Assembly (NCBI GenBank): GCA_030141605.1
Contig: JAQGDQ010000056.1
Location: forward strand, 248,001-312,000
Source of the DNA: Tubiluchus corallicola
Lineage: Eukaryota; Priapulida; Priapulimorpha; Priapulimorphida; Tubiluchidae
DNA length: 64,000 nucleotides
Reading direction: 5' to 3'
The notes beneath the pieces were generated by a model. That model was not told where the DNA came from. It saw only the letters and a program-made list of their open reading frames with translations, and did not search any database. Shown piece by piece: positions 21,265 to 35,180 of this stretch. Every line of letters starts with the position of its first letter. Within the stretch, counting starts at the first letter, position 1. Position numbers and translations under genes: made by a program.

Positions 21265-24200
21265 TTCTGGCTATAATCTGTTGTCTGGTACCAAATTTAT
21301 TGCTCGTTCTAAATAACTCATTATTAGCTATTAGATACATCTTAGATTTTACATTCTTCACAGATGTAACATGTTTTTTTTTGTTGCAAGAGTAAGGAAC
21401 ATTAGATATCCCGTTTTTCTTGTGGGTGTCGAAGTTTTGTGACATTCTGCATGTTTAGTGTTAAAATGTGTACCGAGAATTAGACAATGTATTTAGTTTT
21501 TGGATGTAGTGGTGCTACTTGGTAAAATTATTGTTGTTATAATGTTGGCACTAGCCCACTAATCTTGACAGAAAAACTGGCGTATACTTCTTAGTTCGTA
21601 TAAAAAGCACATTGTAAAACAAGAAAGTGTTTCAAGATACTAATAATTAAAGCAAGTAATTTGTTGTTTTCGTAAACACTGACTTTTTAGTTTGTGATAA
21701 AATTTCCCAGAGAAAATTACACATTCCAATTGTTACACACTGTATTGTGTGAATTAGTGTTGTTATGCATGTTTTCTGTATTGTTTTGGGTCATTAAAGA
21801 TGTATATTGTTGTGTTAAATTAATTATGATTAATAACAATAATGATGTTAAACAAAAAAGCAGTTATCCGTGTTTGAGATAGTACAATTGCAGATTATGG
21901 GAATTCTGCCTAGTGAAGTTCAGGGCCAGATTATGGTGTTATGGGGCCCCTGGGCTAATAAAATCGAGGCTCCCTCAGGTGAAGTCACTCTGTAATTTGA
22001 CTGCACCCGTCTTGAATATTTTTTATGCATCATATATTTTAGTGACATTTACATAGCTTGAACCTTATTGCAAATTCTTTAATAAACTAGAATAGCTATC
22101 TTTTATTTGTTAATAAAATATTCTTCAAGAAATACCACTATTTTACAATTTATTACAAGCCAAATTAGTGCATATTCAACAAAACCTCAGAGAAAACACA
22201 GATTTTTACCAAATGTTAACAAAGCTTGAGTGGCCTTATGTTGTAGTTTATACTAACCTATTGGATAATCCGACTTGAAGTTTAATTAGAAAGGCAAGCA
22301 ATAGTACTGGTTTTAAAATTTTTAACAAACCTGTTCGAAATTATACAAAAAATGAAAAACACTATCCTCAATTTATTTGTGTCAGTGTAACACTTATGAT
22401 TCAGAAGCCTTGAACAGTAGTTACAAAAAGTCAACTGGTAGTTATTTTTATTTAATCTTGAAACTGATAAATAATTTAAACTGATTAGTACCACTTTTGT
22501 CACCAAATTGGCCAAAATTTAATTATGTACTTAAGTGGTTGCAAATCTGATGAATTTGCTTTTGGAAAAGTTTACTACATTTACATCAGCATCCTTTATC
22601 AACAGCTATGACACATGATTTGCAGTATACAGATACTAAATCAAAATAATATTGGTAGCTTGGGAATATAATCAATTGTATTATGGGTATAAATTACTAA
22701 GTATGAAGTTTTATTGTATTGTCTTGTGTAACACAAAATAAGTAATAAGTAAAATAATTATTTAATGAACGATCAGTACCTAATAAGTTGTCATATTTAT
22801 TATGATTTTAATTGTGATCATCCCATTGTGAATTAAAGTACAATATATAAATCAATAAACCAACACCAAGCTAGACAATATGTAACTAGATAGCACGAAT
22901 GGCTGTGCTGGCAAAATAATTTGTATAATAAAAATATATTAGTATATCATTGCATGCAAATAAATAAGAAACTAATTACATTTATTGGAAAATAAAAACT
23001 CTTAAAAAGTTTAGAATGATTTAACAACCACAGCTTCACACTACACAACCTTTATAATGGACTGTATTTTATACTTACTAATTTAACTTGCTGATCTTAC
23101 TTAGACTAGATGTCACAACTACATATATCTTTGGTCAATTTCTTGTAATACTGATCTACGCAAAACACTTGCATAAGCAACTTGTTACTTGTGGAATAAG
23201 TTGCAAAATTTTGGCTATGGTGCATAGCATATATCTCAGAGTTACAGACAACACCTTTCTGAAGTTAATAATGGAAACTGAAGCGACATTCCTGAACAGG
23301 GAACTACTGCTGTGTGTGACACAATTTAGAAAAAAAATTCAAAATAAGGAACAAAACACCTTAGATTATGATTAGATGTAAACTATAATTAATAAGCATT
23401 GTGAACACAACAAAAGTAAGATGCTAAATTGGAGAAAAATGGACAGCACTGAAATTAAGCAATTAGTACATGTAGCACAACACAGTCATGTACAGAATAT
23501 GTATATTAAGATTACAGCTTACAACAATATTTCTGTGCAATAACTTCTGCAAATCATCATCTAACATAATAAATAATGTGTAATAATACATTTTGAACGT
23601 GGAAGACTATTATAACAACGATGCTACACAATGTAGTAAATAAAACATAACGACTAGTTAAATATTTGGCATCAGGAATTTGCTAGACTAGAATGTAAAG
23701 CAATAAATTATTTCTAAAATACTAACAAATAAAAAGCTAAGCAGTAGCCAATTAAAATCTTTGTCATACAATCAAATGAAGGTAAAAAATTACCTCGTAA
23801 ACAAGCAGATTAAAAACTGTCAACATTAATAACTTGGTTTAAACTGCACAATGATATTATCAATTGTTCACACAAAGTTCAACTGGGATGTAACATACGG
23901 GTGTATAAATAAACCTGTAAGCTGATTGATTAACCGGAGTTTTGAAACTTCCTTCGTATTTTTGTTATCATTTCAATCTAAAGGCACCATGATTGATTTA
24001 AAAAATAACTAGAAAATGGAAATGCAACTGTCTTTATAACTACTACAATAGAATCTTAATTAAATAGACCTGCACCAGTGCAATTAAGTTCCAGGCCTTA
24101 AAGCTTTTTGTATTAAGGTGAGCAGTCACAAACTGCTACTTGGCTCGCTATTCTTTAGCCAGCTAATATGATTTTTAAAATTCTACAAAGAGCTGCCACA

Positions 24201-24424
24201 TCGGAATTTGAACAATCAGGCAGATTGTAGAGAAGTTTTCTCATGCGCTGTAAAGGCAATCGGAAAAATCAGCCATATGGCTATGCAGTGGTCCCCATAG
24301 GTCAGACAAGCTAAGACCTATTCTAGTAAGAATTTTAGCCTTTTCCCACAGTAATTTGATTGTTACAAAAGTAACATGTCATCTCATTCTCCCGGATTAG
24401 TTTTAACAATAATTTATGGAATTA
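21265..24424. other. intergenic DNA between convergent ATP6V1E and parvin
   Basis: No conserved frame was found. The segment CAGGGCCAGATTATGG…GGGGCCCCTGGGC at about 21921-21956 resembles the left end of a hAT-type element, but its partner end was not found. AATAAA signals at 21957 and 22079 are candidate ATP6V1E polyadenylation sites. The rest is AT-rich with scattered short frames lacking any family resemblance. Confidence 0.4.
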
Positions 24425-24520
24425 AACTTAATTACCCTAATCATAACCCTAACCCTAATCCTAGTCTGCTTCAGGAACTAATTTATTGTGTGGAAAATGG
24501 TAAACTTTAGCCGAGTTTAT
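24425..24520. repeat. foldback repeat with telomere-like core, copy 2
   Basis: The core ACCCTAATCATAACCCTAACCCTAATCCTAG is followed by a right arm (TTATTGTGTGG…GGTAAACTTTAGCC) matching copy 1 at 18626-18735. The left arm is poorly preserved. On the minus strand the right arm supplies an AATAAA (24482-24487) about 100 nt after the parvin stop codon, so the repeat may provide parvin's polyadenylation signal. Confidence 0.5.
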
Positions 24521-24587
24521 GAACAATTCTTTGAACAAGATAAAGTTTTGGGAAGGGACTGCTATTTATCAGTTAGGACATATGCAG

Positions 24588-27500
24588 TTACAAGTGCTTG
24601 TATTTTGTAAATAGATTGTACAGGACACGCAGCGTAGACTTCAGGTCCATGTTGACAATGTCTTCCGGTCTGGCTTTTGGTTGTGGAAGTCCTGCATCCA
24701 TCATCAAATCAAAAGCAAAGGTGACATTATGCACCTACCAAAATAACAATTTTTGGGTATTACCGAATCATTTTCGCACCCTCAAGAAGTCATTTATAAA
24801 TGATATTTCACTTGTTTACTTTATTATAATTTTAGCTAAGTAATGATAGCAGCCTTTCACAATTACAAATAGCAGTCATTCAAAGTATGTCGAATAAAAT
24901 TCACATTTGCACAATAACTTAACTGGACAAAACATGAGCAATCTGGACTCACATAGTATTACTTTCTCCATATATCACTTAACAATGCCATCACTGTGAC
25001 AAAAAAGTTTTTAAAGCAAAATAAAAATCTTAACACCCTTGTTAAATGTTGCCTAGCAGTTGTACAAGCTGCTCCATTGAGTTAGACTTATTCATGTGCC
25101 CTTTGCACTTCTCAAAATTAGGAGTGTATTCCCTTACCTTGTGATCAAACTGAGTTGGTGTCAAATGGTAACTAAACAATGGTACAAAGTATCCCTCCAG
25201 CAGTCCCATTAAGAGCACTAAGAACACTCCATCATGGAACTGAGTATCAAGATCAGACACTTCCAAATTGATTTTGTTCAGATGCTTGTTGACAAACGTA
25301 ATGAGTGACTGTGAATAAAATTTTACACATTATAATAACTGGTTCAAAGAAATTTTATGATTTAAAGAAAGAAAATGCATATAGTAAAAAATAATTGACT
25401 GAAAAGTCTGAAAGAAAAAGTGAATGAATGGAAGAATGAACAAATAAATTAAAAATAATATGCAACATGAAGAATTAAATTCTATGAATATTTCTAAAAT
25501 AATTGTAACACAATTGTAAGTATCTTCTTTCAACAATATAGTCAGCAATAAAATAATAAAAAGAGTCAGATCAAACAATAGAAAACTAATGAGAGAATAT
25601 CCAAAACTAGAATTTCTTCAACAAGAAACTATTTCTTAGTGGTTATGAGAAACCATAGCTAATTAGTTTTCAGTAATATTGCGCTTTACAGTGTTAGTAT
25701 CGGTAACACATAATATTATACAATTGTATGGGGTCATTGTAAATTGAGCTGTATTCGCAAACTATCATAACTGTATAGCGGAAAAATCCAGATTTATTAA
25801 ATTTTTCAAGCAGAAGTTAACCAAGCCATAGGAAACAAAAAATGATTATAATTGGAAAGAATTTTCGATTACGAGTTTCAGTGTCATGACCACTAGACCA
25901 CTCAGTGTCCTGAATCCTAAAAAACCACTCAGTCAATCCTAAAAACTCCACAACTAATCTAGCATTTCCAAGAATTAGTTTAACACAAAGGTGAAATAAC
26001 TTAATAATTAGAATTTGGCTTCAAAAATTAAAGAATTGTGGATTTATTCCATCATTAATAAATATCTTGAAACTATTGGTGCACCATACAACTTTTGGTA
26101 GTGTATCTGTATACTGTATGATCAAACTTCGTATACAACCATAAAAACAGTCTTATAACCAAAACCATATGTAACATACTTACTTTTTTAACAACACACA
26201 ATTTGTCAGGAGCATGATCAAAGAGAGTATCAAAAGCATCTCTCTCTGAAAACAAGGAAATTATAAATTTGAAAATAATCTTAACAATTATACCTGCAAC
26301 ATTCACATTTTTACTGGTTTTCACCTGAAGCGAGCCATTAAACCCTTCAGTGTCCATTGTTTCCATGGGACAAAAATAAATTTGTGGACTTACTACATAA
26401 GCATGGGTTTCGAAAGCTTTACCTATTGAAGTAAAGTGTTTTATCTATGCCCACCGAAAGATTGCCCTAACTTGGCATCAAATATATGCACTATCACTAA
26501 CATTTCTCAAGTCTCTACAGAAAACCTACAATCTGGCAATCAATCAGATGATGAAATATTTTCTTGTAAACATAATGCTATAGAAACAACAACTATTTTT
26601 GACTTGACAACAACGTGATGTTTACTGATTATTTTATGATAAAGGCTCACATCATCTTCATCATTAGAGGAGTTACACATCTAGATGTGAATTTAGTGAT
26701 GACAATTAGTACAATAATTCAACCCAGTTCACTAACAGTCATAGCTAATTTGAATCTAACTTACTAATCAATAGGTAATATAAAGGTTTTAAGAAACCAA
26801 TGCCAATTTACCCCAGTTTATTTACTCCAGTTGACTCTCTCTGTTATTTGAAAAAAATTAAAAACTAAAAACTGAAAGTGAACTGGGGTAAATCAATGAT
26901 TTTTGAAATTAGACACGCTAACTAGCGGCTACTAAGTTCAAGTTATTTTCTAGTTGGCTGCCTAACTGCTGCAATGACAATGTAAGCATGAAATAAACAA
27001 TAACCGCTGCTATTTATGCTGTATTATAATAAATTTTATTTAATTTTGTAGAATTAGATGGCTTAGATGTCTAATTCCATAAAAATAAGAATTAATGTCC
27101 ACATAAACATCTAAACTAATGTGCGCATTGGCAGTACTTTTTAGAAATGCACCTTTTTGATGAAAAAGTAAAAAGCTGGCTTACCAAATTTAGCTCCAAG
27201 ATGTCTGAAAAAGGAAACAAAGCAACAAATTAGTGAATTTTTAATATAAACTTGCTCATTGACAAACCTTCAACCATTAATAAGGAGGTGTTCGATTTGG
27301 TAAAACTAAAATTGAATTATATTAAATTCAGATAAATTTATTCATCTCACTTATTTAAACATCAAGCACACAAACAAAATGAGTTATCAGTAGTAAGAGA
27401 AAGGACGGCGAAAAAACGTAAAGGTTATCGAATCAGCCACTCTGCTAGTTAAAGTTAGCAGAAGAAAATCTAGTTCATTAATTTACTTGCATGAACTTGC

Positions 27501-30500
27501 AAATAAGAACAGACATAATGGCTAACTATTGTTGTTGTTTTAAGAGGAATCTCAGTCACAGTACTGGTATGAAAACATTCCAGGCAAAACATTCTTTATT
27601 TACAGAATGATGCTATTTTCATTAACAGGATTTCTCAAGCAATTACGGTTGCTCAAGCATAACACAGCACGTGGTTCATAACTTACTAGACTGCCTTCAT
27701 TTAGTTTTTTAATAGATATTCACCCCAAACAAGTTGGCAATCAAACAAGGCAGGGAGAAAACTATTTAGGTGTTTAACGGGACAGGGTTAGGATCTACAT
27801 TCACAATTAACAGATCTCTTCTACTACTTCAATCCACCAGTTCAGTCCAACAAAAAAAAAATACATGGACATGGTCAAGTCTGGTGTGTGTAAGGGATAC
27901 TTCCATAAACAAAGTTTGCTTAAAATAACTTACTCATTTTCACCAGTAATCTCCTCGGCAATAGTCCGAGTATGTAGCATGCCGTCACGTTTCTGAACGA
28001 CGACAATGTTGATGACCACATGTTCAGGAAGCCTGATCGGTGCACGAAAATGTGCTGCTAAAGCCACCAAGAGGTGCAGAATAGCAACAAGATTCTTTGC
28101 ATGAATACCTGCAATAGGTTAGTTCAAATTAAGTTAGTTTAAGATCGCACCTAATGCTTGATTTTATGGTATTGATCAGTTAGATTAACAGCTTAAAACT
28201 TCAGCGTTAACTACAGTTATACTAGTTTGCCAAAATTAATGCCTGAGGAATACAGGTGAAGATAAACTATGTTAAGTATGTGCTACCATGATGTACACAA
28301 AAACTAAGGTCCATTTACTCAGTGTTACACATAATTGGGCATTGTTTTAGTAATAAAGTAGGAAGTCATTGAATTGTGGGAGAGTAAGAAATGCCAATAA
28401 TGAAAAAATAATTTTACAAAAAAGCTGTATCAGTATTAGTTTATTAAGTTATAATTCTCATTTCTAGGAATACGAACGATACAAACGTACATATGCAATG
28501 CTACTGCTATGTGAACACCTTTGCAAGGATGATAGCTTGTAAGTTGACAGTCTCTAAAAAGGTCAAAATTGAGAGCCACATGGTGTTTTTAATGCTTCTA
28601 CAAAATTTCTTTGTGAAGCAGTAATAAATATTATACCCTTTGCAAGTGCAAATGTAACACTCACTTTCTACGCTCCATTTCTGTTGGTTCCACTGTGGCA
28701 ACTCCAGGATCTGGTTACAAGTTTGTAAGACGGTACGAAGTTTTGACCGCTGACCTTGTTCACTCTGCGTCACCTCTGCAACTTCTAATTTGGTTCCAGT
28801 TAATTTCTCTGTAAGAAAGTTCATAATGATTACATAGTTAAAAAAAGTGATAAAAGCCATAAAAAAATAACTTCACTAAATTTTCCTAATTGAGCAACAT
28901 TTCTTAATAGCCAACAAAGACAATAAAATGAAATTCTTCTGCTCGTCATTTCAGGCATTTTTAAACTAGAAATTAATAATAATGTTACTTTTATTAATGT
29001 GGCAGATCAACTACAGTATACTGACTTTTGCACTGCTTTTGAAACACTATATTTTATTAATAACATTGAAGACACAGAAGCAAACTTAGATAGAATTGAT
29101 TTATCGTGTGTCTTTAGAAACTATTTTACATGCGCCTGTCCCTCTGATCCCCAAATACTCTTAATACACAGACAGCAATTACAATTTACATAGCTCTACA
29201 TTTATGAGCAAGAAATACTGACAGTATCTTTCTGTGCCCTGAGAAGAATCGTTATTTTGAAAAATGCTTCTGATTGATGTGGCATGCCTAAAAGTGTGTA
29301 AATCACCTATGAGTTTTCCTAATATGAGTCCATCATATAAATCTTCCTCTATATCCTTAATCAGTATCCGATATTCGGCCAATTCATCATTCACCCATTC
29401 CAGTAGGACCTAGAACAGCACAACTACGGTTCAGAAACGATGCAAAAATTAGCAGAAAGACTAAAAACAGGGCTCAATAGTAACAAAATAATAACTGTAT
29501 TTTATTAAAAATTTAGTTGCGGTATTACATACAGCACAAAGCATAACAAACGAATAAGTATTGATATTTGGTTAACTGTACTACCATTTTCTTGATGTTT
29601 ACGTCTGTAATCCATGCTTCACAAAGTGACCTGAATTGGACTTTAAATCGAATACTTCATAAATCCAATGACATAAATTCCACAGTTTTAAAGTTTACTA
29701 GCTACAACAAATGCTTACAGAAATAAGCTCTTTGAGTCGAGGATTTTGACGAGAAATTGGTTCTACCATTGATCTCTCTTCATTGTCATCTATTAAAATT
29801 AACAAAGGCTTTTATTAATGACGCTTACAATTGTTTTGCCAAAATTGTTGGAAATGCCACTGCACACCGAAGTTATCATAGAGAACAGTGAGCAAATCTC
29901 CTGTTTTAGTAAAAAGAAAATGTACTCCATTCCAGTAGTCTTTAGTAGTGTTTATAATCAAGAGCTTAGAGTGTATAGTAGTATAGCTTGTATTAATATG
30001 TGAACCTAAAAACAGTCTTTGAAAATGAGTTTCAAACGACCATGAAAATTTGCTCTATATGAGAGAGTCTCATTATGGCAAAGATTCCCAAAGTCAATGT
30101 TTCTATGTCTATACCACCACACATTATACATGTACCACCAAATTCGTTTACCATCAGTGAAATGACCAGGAACAGAATTCTGTATTCAATTGCACCGCCC
30201 CCCCCCCATTACATGCCATCACCCAGCAGGGAAACGTTCAACGAGGAAATGCCACCAGAAGGCTAATAACATTTGCCATATACTCCTGCTGATACAATTT
30301 GTATTTCAAATTGTGCAAGGGATAAGAAAGTGTAGGCATGAAACATTTTGCTACTTGCGAGGAGCAATAATCATTTTATATGACAGTCAGTAACATGCCA
30401 ACAATCAAACTGTCAGAAGCAATAAAGTCAGGTCAACTTATGAATATAAACAAATTTGTTTGAAAGTTTGGCAATGAAGGTCGATATTGATCTTTTGATA

Positions 30501-33500
30501 TTGATGACTAACGAAGAATTTGCAACACAAAAAACAGCTAACACATTGCAACCAATGTACATTCAACAGATTACAGACAAAACTCTGTTACTACTCCATG
30601 CAATAAATTTCTGCATAAACTGCCCGCAAGTTGTTTCTTAAGCCCTTACTGAGATACATCTTGTGACAAGTCTTTTGACGGCTGAATGTGTTTTGCACGA
30701 GTGTCATATACGATCATTTAAAATAAGATGCCTATACAGAACTCTAGATGTAGTTAGCTCTGTATATGAGCTTTCTGTACGTAAGCTTTAAATGTGTTAT
30801 TTAAAGGGATTGTAAAATGTAATGCAACTTGGGTTTAATTTATTTGTTATCAAAAATATCATCATACCGGGACATAACATGTTGTTCTTTACCAAAAAGT
30901 AACAGTTAACCAAGTGGCCATGTTTGTGCAAGAATTACGTCATCGCGTGCTGAAATTGGCACACACTGTATGAGTGTATGTAAACAGCTGATGAGTTCGT
31001 ACACAACAATTTTAGCAAATTCTTTACATTTATTATTTGGTTTATAGCGCTAAATTATTTCTTCATTGTTTAGCAATTTATGATATTGTCTCAGCCTTGA
31101 AATAGTTACAAGTTCGATTCTATGGTTACCAATGTGCATAATGTACACTGTAGGAATAAACATTTAATAATCAAAGGCGCAAGGTTTAGTTAATGAACTT
31201 GTACTGTGCCACATTAGCTTTTAATGATAATCAGTAATCTCTAAGTAACTTCTGCAATGTAGATTTTGCAATACAGAGTCTCTTTGTTATAACATAGTTT
31301 TTATTTCTAAATAAAAAAATGTTGACGATACTTGTAATGGGCCTGCTTTCCAACTCGCTTTGTCAGTGAATGGTGAGGTTCATTAACAGTTGTCTATTGT
31401 GTAGACAGGGTGTTATTTTTTGCACTTAAAATTGCAAAGTCACACATTTGACTTGCAAAGTCACCTTTTTTTTTAATCACATATTACAATTATACATACA
31501 TCATGGCTGAGATCACAAACAGGGCTATTATATATCTGAGTATATATATATATATATATATATATCTGAGTTGAGCAGATTTTTGACATTTGAAAAAAAC
31601 CAATGCAGCTAAATTAGATCTCATTTTAGCTCTCTAAAATGTCTTAAATGCAGGAAAAAGCACTTCCAGATCCCACATCCTTTGCCCCATTTGTGTAAAA
31701 CTTTCACAAAGCAACTGAAAAGTAACATGCAACAGATCAAGAAAGATCATCGATACTGGCTTAATAATTTTCAGTTATTTTATGCAGTAAACTTGACTTA
31801 ATAAAAATACTTTTTTCCTTATTTCTTAATTCTGTGCCACACATTTTGAAAGTTTTAACCATTCAGCCATTATTATTATTTTCATTAGAATAAGTGATTA
31901 TTTGCGAGCTGGTTAAATTACTACTTTCTGTTATGCTTTTAATTCTCCCAAGACCCAGGGAACTGGAATGTCCAGAGTTATGTAATGACGGCAAATTCTT
32001 GCAAAAATGAATCCCTGAATTTCACTTAATATAATAATGCCAATACAGAGCCAAAACAATTGATTTGACTTTTGCGCTAATTTTTATAAATAGTCGTATT
32101 TTACATTTAAATTCCTTTTCAACCAATTTCCATACTAAAAAGAGCTCCAGATATTACAATGTTTAGATTTACTAAGTAAACAAGTGAATGCAGAGTATAA
32201 GAATATATAAATATAACAATAATAAACGACTTATTTTAACCAAGTAAGCCTAAAATTATCGGTGAAATTATCAAAATGTTAGACTTTTGAAGACTATCAA
32301 AGGAACAAAGCAAATAATTTAGAAGTTTATTTCAGCTAATTATTATAACAATTTTCACAGGTCAGGCAACTGTACATTAATTAATGGCGTTTACACTACA
32401 ATAGACGGTGTATTTCAAGCTAGATCATAGAGATAAAAGTAACATAAATACCGTGGAAGCTGGCACAGAGAGAGAGCAATTTGTTTACATTATATCAACT
32501 ATTGGACAAAAAGCTGTATGAATGTTGCAAGAGGTCAACTGCGAACAGGTAAAGATGGGAAAAGTATGCCATAGGCAAATGCCAGTGGAAAAAATCAAAG
32601 CTTCACAGCTCTACTATTTAAAACTTAGTAAAACCGCAATTTATTCTGTTAACTTTCCATTTTGCTACTGTTCATTATGTATGTTGACTTTCAGCACTGA
32701 GCTTAGGCATTGTTCCTATAAACAGGGAGATTACCATCCCTCTTCTCTGCATATACCAGTAATTAGCTGTCCCTGGCCAAACAAGAGAGCACGAAATGAC
32801 GTCAGCTTATGTATCATGGGAAGAAATTTATCACTTGAAAATTTTTGAAGAGACCACTTTAATAAGACACAACCAATGTTCTGCACTTATGTTGTTTTAC
32901 AGTTTAGTATCCCTTTAAGCCTAATACCTGACGAAAGGCAAGTTATAATGGACCTAGTTATAAGTGGATTATAGTGTAGTTTAAGTGACCAAAACTAGAG
33001 GAAATTTAAATTCATTAAAAACTGCTGAATAAATATCCGGTTCATTTAATGCTCTACACATTGTTCTATTATCTCCAAATTTATACTACACAACGTCTCT
33101 GTTAACTAGCTACATAATTATGAACACTGGAAGGTTTAACTGTTAAAAACTGAAAAACTTAATGCATATTTTAGCAACACCACAGGCTACACATTATAAC
33201 AACCTATAACGGAGCTTCACCCAAGTACTGACATACCAAGCAAATATTCCTGAGGTGGAAGATCGGGTTGACTTGGACTTGATGGTGATTCTATTGCTTG
33301 TTTTCCCTCTTCATTTAATTCATTAACTATAAAGACAAAATAAATTTAATAATTATTAACAAGATAGTATGTCATAATGAAAAGACTACAGCAATTTTTG
33401 TCAAAGCAGCTGTGGACGCTTAACTAAAATAATAATTATTTTGTTGTAATTACAAAAACGTAATACTACATTAAGTATGTAACTATTTCTATAGTAAAAT

Positions 33501-33940
33501 GTTATAATTGGTTATAGTGATCGATGCAAGTGGCTGTATTGAAGTAAAAATAAAAAATATTCAAATCATGGCTTCACTGACCCGCTTAGCCGTTAATACT
33601 TATAAGGATAGATAATTTTTTCATTACCATGCTTGTAATAGGTCAACATTAATTTTTCCCTCTCTTTGTGACTTTGCTCTCATAAAAAATAAAAATGCAA
33701 AAATCTTAGAATTAGAATTTTATTTTCGTTTATAAAAATGTAAGTATAAATTATAATATATCGGTCACCCAAAAATTATGCACCTTGAGAAAAAAATGTA
33801 CAACCACCAATTACCTACGTACCTTCTTTGATTTTCTTTCTCTTGCCCAAAGTGCTAAATTTATCGAAAAAGCTTTCATCTTTCTTCTCCTTCCGTTGTG
33901 TCTGCGGATTTGAAGTTGAACTGCTAGGATAAGAAGCCAT
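24588..33940 (-). CDS. PARVA: parvin (alpha-parvin-like, two calponin-homology domains)
   Basis: Cytoplasmic adaptor of the ILK-PINCH-parvin complex that links integrins to actin at adhesions; the C-terminal CH domain binds ILK in known parvins. Exons on the minus strand: 33823-33940, 33237-33326, 29719-29789, 29307-29409, 28665-28808, 27934-28108, 27185-27204 (20 bp), 26184-26245, 25138-25308 and 24588-24734. Phases join to 366 residues; human alpha-parvin has 372. It starts MASYPSSSTSNP with the basic KRKKIKE segment typical of parvin N-termini. CH1 spans about residues 88-195 (EEDLYDGLILGKLI, EVAEVTQSE). The linker holds ERDAFDTLFDHAPDKL. CH2 spans about 257-364 (LITFVNKHLNKINLEV, DGVFLVLLMGLLEGYFVP, TLRVLYNLFTKYKHL). 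The 3.4-kb intron 2 has no recognised gene. A LINE relic lies about 200 bp upstream of the start codon. One invertebrate parvin usually corresponds to the vertebrate alpha, beta and gamma set. Confidence 0.95.
26806..26893. repeat. small inverted-repeat element in a parvin intron
   Basis: ATTTACCCCAGTT (26806-26818) is matched in inverted orientation by AACTGGGGTAAAT (26881-26893). The 13-bp arms are perfect. The loop is about 60 bp and includes a second partial copy, TTTACTCCAGTT. The size suggests a MITE remnant or a recombinogenic hairpin. Confidence 0.55.
29790..33236. other. long parvin intron 2 without recognised internal gene
   Basis: No conserved frame was recognised in 3.4 kb. It contains a TA dinucleotide microsatellite at about 31539-31565, flanked by direct ATATCTGAG words, and a run of nine C at about 30200. 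The open frames at 30075-30266 and 32522-32848 have no family resemblance. Confidence 0.45.
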
Positions 33941-34145
33941 ATTTATTAAGACGTTTACGTGAATTACAATTTTTGCCAATAGGTGACACCACATAGACAG
34001 TCTCCTTCCAGGCTTCCACGCGTGGGAAAAACGTGAGTAGTTAACTCTTATGTGAAAAACATAAAAAGCTAGTTCTGCTTTTGCTTGGTCGTAGTACGAC
34101 GTGATTTTAGTTGCATTCAATAATTCACTTTCGCACGTTTACCTG

Positions 34146-34987
34146 GATAGTAAAATTTTTAGGTTAGAAGATCTGTTGTATTACTGCACCTCTATATATG
34201 TATAAAACAAGTTATTTCCAAACGGTTTCAATAATCCAGCTAAACCTAATTACAAAACGATATAACACTAGGTACAACGAATACACTATTAAATTTTCAA
34301 GAACGAATGTTGGTAAACACTATATTTCCACTGATGGCCCTATAACTTGGAATAAATTACCTGAAAACCTTTTGTGTCAATTCATAAACTAAAAGTAAAA
34401 AAATCTTAATTCACACATTTGCCACATATTCCGAATGATCACTTTGAATGTGTGGATGTATAATGTATATTCCAACATTACTTTGCAGCATGTACATGCA
34501 AATACTCACAACTGTCATTTCAACCCTATAAAAATATATAATATAATGGTAATCAATTGTGCCTCTTTTTATTTTATTCTTATTTTGGCTATATTTATGC
34601 TTTGGAAATATTATCACGACTTTATTGTCGTCATAACATCATCGTTCTAACATGTGTCATTCATGTATTCCTCGTCAACATGCTGAATTTCTATCTTTTG
34701 CACCTTGTCCTCACTCTACAAAAAAGTGTGTGTGTGTGAGCGAGTGAGAATGAGAGAGATCATTTAATGCACTTCTGTTTTGTTTCTTAAATTTACCATT
34801 AATCTGGGCAGCACCAACACAAGATTTTCTTCCTGGTGTTGTCCAGAGGCATACCAGTAGTGTCAATAAAAATTATATATTAATGTTTTTTCCTTTGTAA
34901 AATTTGTATTAATGTAATGCTTTTTGTAAAAATTGTCATCATATGCTCATGGTAAATCTAGCAATAAATTCTAATTCTAAATTCTAG
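34146..34987 (+). mobile_element. 3' end of a LINE (CR1/L2-like) upstream of parvin
   Basis: The frame at about 34150-34392 encodes the extreme C-terminus of a CR1/L2-type ORF2. It has a Y-N-T-R-Y segment, then F-S-R-T-N-V-G-K-H-Y-I, then G-P-I-T-W-N-K-L-P. The 3' untranslated part has a hairpin near 34810-34850 (stem AACAC…GGTGTT), AATAAA at 34963-34968 and a tail of TTCTAA-like units ending about 34987. A 5'-truncated copy with a microsatellite tail is normal for this class. It is divergent from parvin and starts about 200 bp from its ATG. Confidence 0.65.
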
Positions 34988-35180
34988 TTTTATTAGTAAC
35001 AGGTAATCTCGTTAAATATTTGCTTATAAACAGCTTATATGCCGGTGTCATTTGTGTCAACGCTGGTCGTTCAAGATACGGACGTTGAACGGTCAGCAGA
35101 TGTGCAGATTTTCACCTTTGCATCACCTTATGCGTATGACTGTCGTACTTGCAGGGCGGCGCCTGATGTGCTACCATTAG

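Noticed and set aside
31539-31565. TA microsatellite as a possible origin or regulatory site
   Set aside because: It is a simple dinucleotide run in an intron, with no associated motif to support a function.
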